Below are positions 11,696 to 22,794 of a DNA stretch of 64,000 nucleotides, piece by piece. Positions within the stretch are counted from its first letter, which is position 1; each line of letters begins with the position of its first letter. The DNA comes from Pezicula radicicola. Taxonomy: Eukaryota > Ascomycota > Leotiomycetes > Helotiales > Dermateaceae. The stretch spans positions 623,709-687,708 of the forward strand of contig PDUO01000025.1 of assembly GCA_003008705.1 (NCBI GenBank), given 5' to 3'. The position numbers were made by a program, and so were the translations under genes. Under the pieces are notes generated by a model, which ran no database searches, was not told the origin of the DNA, and saw only the letters and a list, made by a program, of their open reading frames with translations.

Positions 11696-12601
11696 CTATA
11701 GTGGGTTATCAGTGTAAGCCGGCGGTGCCTCCTCATCTACTGGCTCTGCATCAGCAACCAACCCCAGAGCCAAGCGTCTCTGCTCCTCCAACTTGACAAC
11801 CCAAAGTGCCGAACCGCAAGCCGTTGTCAGAAGGAAGAACATGGATAGCACCGGCACAAGTTGCAGTACTAATGCCACCGTTCCAAACCACGTATATTTT
11901 ACCCTCCTCTGCTTAATCTCCTTATTGCGCTCCTTCTTCGTCAGGCCTCTTAATTGGAACCACCTCCAATGATGGAATGGCCCCGCTCTCGCTCCCGTCA
12001 AGATTAAGAAGGCTGGTGTTCCGACAAGAGGTATGAAGTTGAGGGGGAGGAGGAATATGAATTCGATTATTTGGCGGAAGGAGAAGGGTGAGTATTCGGC
12101 TCTTGTTGTTGGTTTGCCCAACATCTTTACTGCGTTGGGAGCATCTTGGTGAAGTAGTCGAACAGGTTGGATGAGGTCGATAAGACCTTCGTTAATAAGC
12201 GTAGCCTGCACAGCGATCAGTCCATATACGCCATAATAGTCACTCAAATGGCTTACATCAAAAACATTAACCAACGTCTCATCAACAAGAAATGCCTCGA
12301 ACAACAAAGCAATCACAACCTGTCCTTCTCCAAGCACCAAGATCAGCGCATTAACCCAAGCACCCGGTCCATGGAAGATAGCTAGAAACGCGACTTGAGG
12401 TAGGTATGTGAAGGTGAAGAGTAGACTGAGAACCACTATTGAGGTGACGGTGAGTGGTATTAGGCGGCGGCCGAAAAGAGGGTAGTATTCTGAGTGCGCG
12501 CAGAAGTACCAGATTCCTTTGAAGGGGTAAGTCCAGGATGCGCTGATGACGGTTGTGATGGGGTGTAGAGCTATGGCGGGGTCTAGGCCGGGGATGGGCA
12601 T
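11696..12601 (-). CDS. Rrt8/EI24-family integral membrane protein
   Basis: Predicted polytopic membrane protein of the EI24/Lds1-Lds2-Rrt8 group. Yeast members localise to lipid droplets or the outer spore wall; the role here is unknown. The frame starts with ATG at 12601 (MPIPGLDPAIALHPI) and runs 301 residues without introns. About four to five hydrophobic segments are visible, including LTVTSIVVLSLLFTFTYLP, the block from PGAWVNALILVLGEG, FIFLLPLNFIPLVGTPAFLI and FGTVALVLQLVPVLSMFFLL. The motif LNFIPLVGTPAFL followed by GARAGPFHHWRWFQLRG is typical of the family. The C-terminus ends in an acidic, Pro-rich tail (EPVDEEAPPAYTDNPL). A frame extension upstream of 12601 has no ATG. Confidence 0.72.
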   Translation of the reverse strand: MPIPGLDPAIALHPITTVISASWTYPFKGIWYFCAHSEYYPLFGRRLIPLTVTSIVVLSLLFTFTYLPQVAFLAIFHGPGAWVNALILVLGEGQVVIALLFEAFLVDETLVNVFDVSHLSDYYGVYGLIAVQATLINEGLIDLIQPVRLLHQDAPNAVKMLGKPTTRAEYSPFSFRQIIEFIFLLPLNFIPLVGTPAFLILTGARAGPFHHWRWFQLRGLTKKERNKEIKQRRVKYTWFGTVALVLQLVPVLSMFFLLTTACGSALWVVKLEEQRRLALGLVADAEPVDEEAPPAYTDNPL

Positions 12602-14400
12602 TTTGGTGAAGTTGAAGAGGAACAATAGAGATTGTTTGTGGTTGGCGATTAAGGTAGGTTGTTGAGGGTCACCACCTCAGGTGACGATGAGCCCGGCTGA
12701 TGACGCAAGTTTGGCAATGCCAAGCTATTGCGGCCGCCTGAGATTTTCCTTTTCGATATCAGCATATCTTCACATCATAGAAAGTTTGCGTTGTTAAGAC
12801 ACACCCATTCTTCTACAGCGACTTTTCAAGAGCGACGTAAAAGACCCTCAACATGCAAGATACTTCACTATAGGAGCACGTGATATACCAAATGACACGG
12901 TCATGTGACATTGTAAGATTGAGTCCCGTTGAGCTTCTGGCATTTAAATAGGCAACTTAAAGATATATACGATCGTATTCATATAGTTTCGTTATCACTA
13001 TATACAATTAAAGCGACCCTAAAATGGTCTCCAAGTAGAAATATTGAGCTTTTACTGCAGGATGAATTAAGCGACCGAAATACTACTGTCCATGTAGAAT
13101 GAAATTCTGCGTTCATCACTGCTCATCACGAGTCGTATTGGTTTTTATACATAATCGTATTTCGTATGTTCTACTTCAGTTAGATTGCCATTCAAAACAT
13201 AATATCTCTCTTTAGTTACTGGAATTGCAGTGAATTGTATCCGTGCAAATTGTTTACAAGTTATCATTTTGATTTGGGATATATATTAAGTGAGTTACTC
13301 AAATCAAGTGAGCTGTTGAGATAGACACCTGTTGAAAATGATACCTTATCTTATAAAGTAATTTGTACGGTGAATTCCAGTGTACCTGAATTCAGCAGAG
13401 GGTATACCAGTGAAAGAACTACTTCTGGTGCTTGGCACAAGTCATGTACTATTAGTATATCGGTGCTTTTCTAGGCATATATCTTACCGTATAGTAGCCT
13501 GGAATTTGCCAGGTCTGGAAAGCAATAATTAGAAAGAAAGATAATGACAAAATAGTAATGGGAAGGGCGACTTTAACAGATCAACTTATATACAGACTTC
13601 AAAGACACAGAACAGAGATCAGGTTATATCAATGTGTTCAACTATGCAATTGAAGACGTGAGAGGAACTGCAATAGTGGAGTCCTAGTATCGTCGTTTGT
13701 GTAAAATTTGGAGAAATGCCGACTGTCAAGAAGCATTTCTGGAAGGAGGTCATTGGTGGATGCGGATGAATATCATCACCAGTTTAAGCCTAATATGTCG
13801 GTGAAGGACAGCCAGATTTTCCAACCTGGGTAGATAACCTTTTTATATTTTACTACAACTCGGCAGCCATTTTTGACTAGTAGAAAATTGAAGGGGTATA
13901 TTTACAATTGGTCTTCAAAGAAGTGCTGGCGCAGAAGTTCGGGAGTGGGTTCCTGGCTAGGTATGGTTCAATGGAAAGTCGCTGTTCTTGCATGTGGCTC
14001 AGAAGTCTTATGAAAAACAAAATGGAATCGCATTCTCGAAAATGCGAAGGCCATGCTAAAATCACAAAACCAAAAAAATGTAGAGCAATGCGCGCAAACA
14101 TTTACTGGAAGATAAGTCTCGTAAAAATATATGATGAGTATGCGAAACTCTGTATTTTTCTCGCAGTTAGAAAAGATCAATCAAGAATAGACAAAGAGGT
14201 AATGAATCTATCTTGAATGATCATCCGCTTTATGTTGAGCCATCAGGCCATTGTTTGTTTTGGCAGTCATCACTTATTTCAGTCAATAAACACGCTTCAC
14301 AGCCGAAATCAGTTGCTGGAAAGAGCTTGTTGTGGTTCTTGAGGCAAGAGCTCGTGGAGTTCTTTCTTCCTGGGGCGGGATGGATCTGTCGATCATGCAG
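12602..14400. other. Intergenic region, no convincing gene
   Basis: About 1.8 kb with only short overlapping frames on both strands. It carries the inverted copy (13288-13313) of the repeat found at 5661-5687 and one TTAAGCGACC motif (13067-13075). A frame at 13908-14216 (102 codons) has no recognisable features and overlaps equally long frames on the other strand. Confidence 0.4.
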
Positions 14401-14794
14401 GTACAGGGATGATAGACGAGACACTAATGCAGGCTAGTGGGAACTGTTGAAGATCCTGGGGCGTTGTGTAACTTGAAGGCAAAGCAGATGTGCAACAAAG
14501 AGATTTTAAAATACTGCGAGCACGTGCTCTACTAACTCCTTCAAATAACGATATCGTCTATGAGTCAAAACAAGGTAATTGAAATCTCTAATCTTCGCCT
14601 TTAGGAAGTGTACCTAAATGTAACACTCTATCTATATTTTCCATTAGCCTAACTCTGCGAAACCCCGAATCTCACGTGCTCGCAGCATTTTAAAATCTCT
14701 TTGTTGCACATCTGCTTTGCCTTCAAGTTACACAACGCCCCAGGATCTTCAAAAGTTCCCACTAGCCTGCATTAGTCGTCTATTGTCCCTGTAC
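14401..14794. repeat. Long near-perfect inverted repeat (hairpin)
   Basis: Left arm 14401-14526 and right arm 14673-14794 are reverse complements over about 120 bp, separated by a 146-bp loop. Shared text includes AATGCAGGCTAGTGGGAAC and GCAAAGCAGATGTGCAACAA. Differences are few: a 4-bp indel near the outer end and about four substitutions. No target-site duplication was found at the outer ends, and the loop has no coding potential. Confidence 0.85.
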
Positions 14795-16363
14795 AGTACT
14801 GTCTGTACCTCTGAGATTTGGGATTTGGTAGATTCAGGCCAACAGAAAAAATATAGTTCCCCTTTAACTTGGTAAAATTGGAAATTGGAGACAGAACTCA
14901 ATTGCCTTGTCTTTGCTACTAAACAACATCGCTGTTTGGAGGTGCTTACTAAAGTACAGAGTAAGAAAATGGGAAGGACTGTACCGGTAACCGCAAGCTG
15001 GTGCAGGGAAGTTGTGCTGACTAATTAGCGTCTTCTGTCCATAATGACACCTTTCAGTGACCCCTTAACGAACCTCCTTCTCTCAACATTACCAACATCA
15101 CCACCAACATAAACGACAATCGTGTGTTCTGTACTCTAAAATCAACAACGGCTATTTTCAGCTCCTGAGAGTCGTTGCACTATGTATTGGCGATACAAGC
15201 ATCACCTCATACACCTGCCAACAAGTTTTCGATCCCAGCTAACATGTTGTTTGGCAACATGCCATCGAATACCGACGATTTGGGTGAACGAAAAATTGCG
15301 GTCCTCCTTACTACTGTGGCAAATTATGGGAGATTTTTTTGGGGCTTCATCATGTCCAGTTTGGTCTCAAAGTGACGCCATAAGATAAAATTTTACTACA
15401 TGATCTGGACCGCTAGAAGACGAAAAGGCATCTACGGAGTAAGCTCACTCACTGTAAAAGTAATTTACATGAAGCAGCAGTCTCCAAGTACCTGAACAGT
15501 CTGAGCTGTCAATAAGATCTACTGCCGGTACCAGGTACCGGATAGACTTGAGCGCGAGTTGCTGTAGTACAATATGCATCTTGCCGTGTCGATCTGCCCC
15601 GATGGGTGCGAGAGTGAGCCATTCATGATTAACGTGTTTGCTTGCTATACTCGTACTACTTTGTACTCAGTTTTTTTTTAAGTACAGGAACTTGAAACGT
15701 AGTTTAGGTAACTATGGTCGCAAAGTACCTGTACTTGGTTGGCTGGTTGGAGGAAGAAGGACCTGTCCTTTAATCTTACCCAATGCAGCTTGCCAAGACT
15801 TGTCCTCCAACAGTTTTGGGACATTTTGATAGGACTGCAAGGAGATTGGAAGCTTGTAGACAGCCAAGGTAGAATTACAAAACTGCTCTTTTGGTAATAC
15901 AATTCAATATGCTGCTGGAGGTACTGGGAAAAGTTCCAATAGCAAGTTGCGAGCACGCAATGCCTTGACCAGAGTTAAGTGACTCAAATGATAGTTCTCA
16001 AACAGTACCTACCTTCTTTTGTATAGGTCCCTTACTGCCTTTAGTATCCTTGTCAATACAACCCAAGACACCGATATCTGATAGCCTTGCAAAAAGGTCG
16101 ACGTCGCAAGGCAAGTAATTTGTTGCGGCACGTGGTCAATTCCCCGTCTTGAGGTGCCTTTTCGCGTCAACAAACGACTTTCTTCCCCACCTCCATCCTT
16201 CAACTACCACACTCATTTCTTCCTTTCCTTTCCCAACCACGCTCTTTTTAGTATCACTATTTTGATCTTTTCGAAGTTGATCTTCATTACACTCGTTCAA
16301 TCCACTTTCATCATCCAGCCTTGAGCTCGTTGAATACCAAAGCTTGGTCGACTCGTCTTCAAG
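14795..16363. other. Intergenic / upstream region of the surface-protein gene
   Basis: No gene recognised. The last ~160 bp before 16364 are pyrimidine-rich (TTTCTTCCTTTCCTTTCCC), typical of fungal core promoters and 5' leaders. Overlapping short frames at 15175-15390 and 15638-15956 look like chance. Confidence 0.45.
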
Positions 16364-19300
16364 ATGCGCTTCAAGATTTACCAGGCTGCCGCAGGCGCAA
16401 TTAGCTTGGCTGCCTTTGCAACTGGAGCCCCTGCCATCTCATAGTATGTATATTTTAATTCCCAGAGAATAGGCCTATCTGAATCGGCGCTGATTGTTTG
16501 TCCCTTCCCAGCGTCCCACCGGTCAACTTCAATACCTCGAGCGATTCGATCTGCGGTATCAGCACTGTCTTCGCGCCAGGTTCGGTATCTGTCTCCACGG
16601 TCTATATCACAAACCTGCCTGATTCTCCCGTCACTCTCCACGAGAGCATTTCCGGCACTATTACTGTGACTGTTCCAGCTACCAGCTCTCCAATTCTATC
16701 TACAATCTACGAGACTGTTACAAGCGCGACGGTCACTCTCTATGTCACTGTCCCCACGGCCCCTGTTGTGAGTCTTCCCACTGTCGAGGCAATGCACGCT
16801 TCTGGCATCTACTTCATCTGAATATTATAAACTGACGCTTCGTTTCGCAGTCTGGCAGCTCCACAGTCAGCGCGAATGACGCGATTGGTACGACCAGCCT
16901 TGTAATTACTGTAAATATTTCCTCCTCCATCCTGCACTACCAGTGTACTTCCAGCTGACATTTTACAGCCTGATAGTGAGACCAACACCCGAACCTCAAC
17001 GCTTCCGCAGACCTTGACCGTTCAAAGCTCCTCGACTTATACCGAGACTTTGATCACGTCGTCGGCTCCCACACGTACATCAACCATCTATGGGGCTGAT
17101 ACTACGGAAGTTGTGTCGCTGTCAGCTGTATCTTCCAGTGCTGGTGGTGGCTACATTTCGTACTATGTCGAAGGAACCACCACAGTGTGGCTCGGCGAAA
17201 CACCAAGTGCTGGTCAATCATATGCCTACATCACTAACGCTGTTACTGTTGTCCCAGTCAACCTTCCACCAACTACGACCATTCTGGAAACTGAGCATAC
17301 GACAAGCACCATTCACTCCACTTTAATCGTGACAACAACAATTCCAGCCCAGTCAATCGCTACATCAAGCAATTCGCCAGAGTCAACCGGCATTTCATTG
17401 GCACCATATCCTCTTCTGAATGCTACCTCATCTGCTGGCCCCACTGCTATCACACCCACTTTGTTCCCAATCGAGTACTCAACCCTTATTTACCAGACAA
17501 GCCACACTTCAATCACTGTTTCCACATTGAATGCTCAATCCGGGTTTCTCCAAGGTTCGGCAACTAGTCCGCTCGGCGTTCTTGGTACATCAATGACCTC
17601 TCCTACCAGCCAGCCAGTATACTATGCCCCGTATTCAGTATTGAACACGACGTTGTTAGTTGGTGTTACTGGCACCTCGTCTTCATCGACAGCTTCCACA
17701 ATTGTAAGTACTCCATGTTTTATGAACTCAAACCACTTCATCTTAATTTATGTGTACTAATTGGCAAGTTACAGTCCAGTAGCATTTCAGTTTACTACGT
17801 ACCATACCCAGCCTTGAACACGACCTATTCTGTGGGCCCCACTAGTAGCTCATTCACCGCTAGCACGACTTCAGACAACTCCCCAGTCGAAACTTCATCG
17901 TGTTCAGAGTCTGCCTACTGTGCGTCTTACCCAACCCTGAGCATATTACCTTCCGTTGGTCCTCTGAGTACTGGTAGCCTCCTTTCAAGTTCTTCACCAC
18001 TGGGTCGTACTATTTCAGATAATTCCCCTCTCGGAACGATTTCAAGCTCGTCCGCTAGTGTAAGTGTCCCCAGGTTTGGTGGTCTCGACTCACGACATAG
18101 CTTAACTAATACTTGCTATCAATTTACAGTCTAGTAGCACTCCGGTTTACTATGTTCCTTACCCAGCCTTGAATACCACGTCATCTGTTGGTCCTCTCGC
18201 TACTGGCAGCTTTAGTTCGAGCTCGTCGTTGATTGGCAGTACTACTTCCGACAACTCGCCCATTGGAACAACCTCAAGCTCATCAGCATCCTCTACTGTA
18301 AGTTCCCTAGCCCAGGTAATACTACGTACTAGCCTAGTATTTGTAAATCAAAAGTAACAATTTGCAGCCTATCAGCCCTCCAGTGTACACGCCATACCCA
18401 GGCCTTAACACCACGTCCTCCGGTGGCCCTTTGGCAACTGGCAGCATTATTTTGAGCTCGTCGTTGGTTGATAGTACGACTTCCGATAACTCCCCTCCCG
18501 GGACAAGTTCAAGCTCATCGGCTGCTGCTGTTGTAAGTGCTCCATTGCCAAGCTAGAATCTTTTGATAAAAACTAATGACTTGAAGTCTACTACCACTCC
18601 AGTTTACTACGTGCCTTACCCTGGCTTGAATACCACGTCATCTGCTGCTATTCTGAGTACTGGTGGCATTTTTACCTTGCCATCATCAATCAGTAGTACT
18701 GCGTCTGATAACTCGCCTGTTGGAACAACTTCGAGCTCCTCTATTGTAAGTCTTCTCGCGATGGAGTTCCTCAGCCTGAATGGTCTAATTAGTTCAAGTA
18801 ATCCACACTAATACCCCACAGGCCCCTCCAAGTTCGTTCTCGACTGTATACTCGCCCTCTTCTGCTTCAAGCTCCACGAGTGCTACATCAGTAGCTGTAT
18901 ATGGTGGCTACTCATACGCACCATTATCTAGTTCGACCGCTACGAGTGTTGGTGCCATCAATACTTCATCAAGTTCTTCGTCTTTCAGCAGCCCGTCACC
19001 AAGTGGCTACTATGCTCCTTCTTTGACATCAGGTGGTATGGTGCCAACCAGCTTTTCGACATTGGCTTTGTCGTCAACCTCTAGTACTAGTTCTACCACA
19101 TCGGATAATTCTCCTGTTAGAACCAATAGCGTCTATGGTTACTCCGAATCAGTAGCCTCACAAAGCAGTAGCACCACAGCCACAACCTCGACATCTCAAG
19201 CCTCGGCTAGCGCAACTGCTTGTGGCGAACAAGGCAACTATACTCTGAACGTAAGTTTAATCCCCTGGAATTGCTCAAATCAATTCATTAACCCAACGCT

Positions 19301-19919
19301 TCAACACAACTAACACGGTTCCCAGTTTGATGATGTCCCACCACTGTCAATCAGCAACACAACCGACCCCGACAGTGTTTCTCCACTTCCAGTCTTCAAC
19401 CCATACCATCAGTTCGACTTCTCCACTGGCTTCACCGTTGTCCCACCACCAACCGACCCTTATCTTCCGTCGTCGGGAAAACTTCTCTTGGAGTTTATTC
19501 CAAACTTCAATGGTAGCAATAACCAAGCTAGTTCCAATTCGCTTGGATACTCTGGTGCCATCTCGGATGGTGATCATGGTCTCGCCGGTTGCTTCACCTT
19601 CAACTTCTACGGTGCTTCTCTTGGTTGTGATTCCAAGGGTCCAGACTGCGACTTCACCTTCTCTGGATATCGCTTGGACGGGCAAGTTCTCAAGGAGGTC
19701 ACTTCGCAGCAATATGCCATCCCGGCTTGCCCAGCTCTTGCAAAGTGCAGCCTGACCCCCTTTGCCGTTGACGATACCTTCCAGGACCTCAATCAAATTC
19801 GCATCAACGTCACTGTTGGAGGCATGCCCAAGATCTGGTGGATGGATGATCTCAATCTGGGTTGGTTCAACAACTCCTGCACCTCCGGATTGTGCCGCCA
19901 GAACTCTCACGTCTCATAA
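16364..19919 (+). CDS. Secreted Ser/Thr-rich surface protein with exon-encoded repeats
   Basis: Predicted secreted glycoprotein of about 976 residues. Ten exons: 16364-16443, 16512-16767, 16851-16910, 16969-17703, 17775-18059, 18130-18297, 18368-18532, 18587-18745, 18822-19250, 19326-19919. The N-terminus MRFKIYQAAAGAISLAAFA is a signal peptide. A Thr/Ser/Val-rich region follows, then repeats of the form PVYYVPYPxLNTTSS...GPLxTG...TTSDNSPxGTxSSSS at least five times. Exons 6, 7 and 8 each encode one repeat (53-56 residues) and exon 5 encodes two; all introns from the second on are phase 0. The last ~197 residues form a Cys-containing globular domain (FDDVPPLSISNTTDP..., IWWMDDLNLGWFNNSC) like the C-terminal domain of other fungal Ser/Thr-rich surface proteins (I believe DUF7371, not verified). 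No GPI signal is seen at the C-terminus. A role in the cell wall, adhesion or matrix is inferred. Confidence 0.82.
17610..18745 (+). repeat. Tandem exon-encoded protein repeats
   Basis: Copies begin at about 17610 (PVYYAPYSVLNTT), 17784 (SVYYVPYPALNTT), 17910 (a diverged SAYCASYPTLS), 18139 (PVYYVPYPALNTT), 18377 (PVYTPYPGLNTT) and 18596 (PVYYVPYPGLNTT). Each is followed by a Ser-rich stretch containing SDNSPxxT and usually ends at an intron donor. Confidence 0.85.
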
Positions 19920-22794
19920 AACATCGCATCTTGTCGGAAGTCATCTCTGCGGTGTATTTCTGACCTTACAGATTCACAAAAGCTTTCCCTTCACGTGTAG
20001 ATATTTCTCTTTCTTTTCTTGCGTTTGTATGCCATTTTTCAATATGTCCATTGCGGACCTGAAGATGTCGCTTACACTTGCTGGTTTAGCCTTGCGCTTG
20101 CTCTCCTCGGAATGTAAGATAGCTGGCTACTCGATTATCATGAAGCGGCGGGAGGTTTGGCCTTATGTCAACAATGATTGCTCAACTTGCTCAATTTTGA
20201 GATGAACTTCTCTGTAGAAAGTAGAGCAATAAAAGTATTTCCACTGACTTCTCCACCGCGGTGATACTGTTTTTGGACAGGCCTTCGGCCATTTCTACCG
20301 ACTTCTTGGGACGTTTCTTGTGATGGCCAGGGAAAATTTGCTTGTTTTGCGCCCTATGCGGCTTGTGGAAATGCCACCATCTCTTGAACAAATCTTCGCT
20401 GTCTTGTCGTGTCTTTTCTTTACTTGAAATAATGGCCGAGTCAAAGCTTCGAAGGCTTGAACAAACGCCACAACCTCGTGCTTCATGGGAAAGCCGTCGT
20501 TGGCTCTTCTTGCTCGGTATTGGCGTTCCTTGGCGATGCCAGTTTGGAGTATTGGCAACTTGGCAAGTCTTGGGGCTTTTAAAAGGTGTGCGTGCCAAAT
20601 GGGTCAGCCGGCGAACGGGAAACAAGAAAGCGACTGGACAGCAGGTTGATGTTCGGAAATGGAAGGGCGTCGTGGGGTTTCTTCTAACTTTGTGATACAA
20701 TATGATACCGTCGATGGACCGAAATTTCACCCCTTGGGATTTGGACGACAGTTGGCAGGTTTGAGAGGGAGGTTTGACAATTTCTGAGGATGGTGTTGGT
20801 GGGAGCGGTGACCGGAAGTGAGTAGTAAACTAGCAGGGAGCGGGTATCGAGTGTAACGGCTTTTAGTTTGTTCTGCAATGCTATTCATACCTTACTGTGC
20901 CTAAATCCTAAATCCCAGCAACTCGTGACCTGTCCCTGCGGTTCCTACTTACAATATCCAAAGCCTCCCCTCTGTCGCATTATCATCTCTAAATTGGGGT
21001 ATCTTTCCTTACAAGGGCCCATGCTGTGAAGTTGTGGCTTGAGAGCCTAAGCGACCAATTACCGAGGGGATCCCACGCTAAAAAGCAGTACAAGTCCACT
21101 AAAAAGCACCGACCTCCCGAAAAGCACGGGGAAGTCCCCAGCGTGTGGATTGACCACGTTGAGCTTTTGGGCGTTATGATTGGTGGATTTGGACGACATA
21201 TGCCAAGATGCGAGGAACACGTTCAATTGCTGGAGTTTTTGGGTTTTGAGGATTTTGGGTTTGTATCTTTTTGGGGTACTGTAGTTCTTATCGATCACTG
21301 AGGGGGTTGTACAGTAGAAGGTATTTCCTGTGGTTTGGAGACTTGAAGTTCGGGGCGAAGGGGACGGTGACTACCGTACTGTGCTTCGTGCTGTACGGAA
21401 GTAGCCCCAGCACGTGAAGAGACATCTATCGTGTTATCGGTGACTGCGAGGAGCAAGTGTGAAATAATTGGACTCTTGGGTGGAATTGGTGGGCGCTGAT
21501 TGGTACCAAGGTTATAGACTTTTACCCTTCTAGAACCTTTCTAGTTCAGCTTATCTGCAGACATCTCCGCATATCATTCGACGTTACGACGGAGTATAGT
21601 TCTGTATGCAACAAAAGTAACATGCAAACACACCACACGCGGTGTTACTATCGTTCGACTGGCTGAGAAAGAGGGAGCATTCGGCGGCAGCCCCACGTTG
21701 CACGAGATGTTCATCTATTCTGTCATTATGTTATGCATATGGTGCGGCAAGTTGAAGAAATTCCCGGTGCATACTTGCCAACAGAGAATCAGAGATTTTC
21801 TCTCTAACACTTTGGGGGGGAAACGGACGCCACGCAGACATAATTCGAAATCAAAATTTCATCTGAAGAGATTTCTAACTGAGAGGCGTGCCGGCGTGCT
21901 TGTCTTTTGTGCTGTTATTGGTTCTGAGGGGGTACGGAGGTACGACGCCTCAAAACTTTTAGAGGGACTTGGCCGCATGCCAAGAAGGCTTCGCTAGGCT
22001 TCGATGGGTACGAAGAGATGGATTTCGGGAAAGCCACTAGAGTTTTAGGAATACGTAGACGGAGTGAGTCCCCGAAGATGTCGCTTGAATTGAGTAATTA
22101 AATCAAATCAGATACGGAGTACTATACGTTTTCAGGAATCTGAATGGGGACAATATGTACAATATGTAATTTCTAATGATTTACGTACTGTAGGTCAGAA
22201 GAGAAGAGAGGCACTTGTTCAGTTGCCTCTTTTGCTATAGTGAGGATAAGGCAGAGTTCTTTTTGGAATCCAATCAGCATTCTCAATTGAATATCATCAC
22301 GACCCCAGTCACTTCAGCTGATCTTCATCCTGTCGTCTCTCTCCAAGACTCCAACAAGCTAACTGCTAACCTTATTCTTGGCGCCATGTAGTCCCCTGTA
22401 AAAGAGCCCCCCCCCGATCTTCGAACCCCTACAAGTGCTGCAGACCCTAGCCCATAAACCGTTTTCTTTGGGAAACCCCTCCGGCTGGGCGCGTGCGACT
22501 GCGTTGCGAACCTTGTGAGAATCTGGATGGTGGGTTATCTGGTGGATATTGGGCTATCGCCTATGTGGTGACATGCAGGTATCAGATACCAGGCAGACCT
22601 CGGAGGAGTAACAGGGTACTGTCGATATAAGGAACAAGATGTCCCCTCGAGATAACCTCTTTTTTTCTTCAGTCGCGCACTCATCCACCATTAACCACGC
22701 CCTCCTCAACATTTCGACACGAATATATTCGTTGTCCGTCCATTGTCAATCACGACATCCTTTTGAACGACATTCCGTTCGTTCTTAAGTCCCA
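19920..22794. other. Long intergenic region upstream of the phosphate transporter
   Basis: About 2.9 kb with only overlapping short frames (for example 20191-20730 minus, 20342-20695 plus), which lack recognisable features. A CACGTG, the core of Pho4/NUC-1 sites, occurs near 21410, but the same hexamer appears in many other intergenic regions here. A C-rich run lies near 22405 and a CT-rich stretch directly precedes 22795. Confidence 0.4.

Noticed and set aside
13908..14216. 102-codon plus-strand frame near the hairpin
   Set aside because: Overlapped by two minus-strand frames of similar length; sequence is low in protein-like pattern.
15175..15956. Several 60-90-codon frames upstream of the surface-protein gene
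   Set aside because: Short, mutually overlapping, and without family features.
20191..20730. 179-codon minus-strand frame with an overlapping 117-codon plus frame
   Set aside because: No recognisable motif, no intron signals, and both strands are equally open, which suggests chance.
21410..21420. CACGTG as a phosphate-response (Pho4/NUC-1) site for the phosphate transporter
   Set aside because: The hexamer occurs in many unrelated intergenic regions of this window and lies ~1.4 kb from the start codon.
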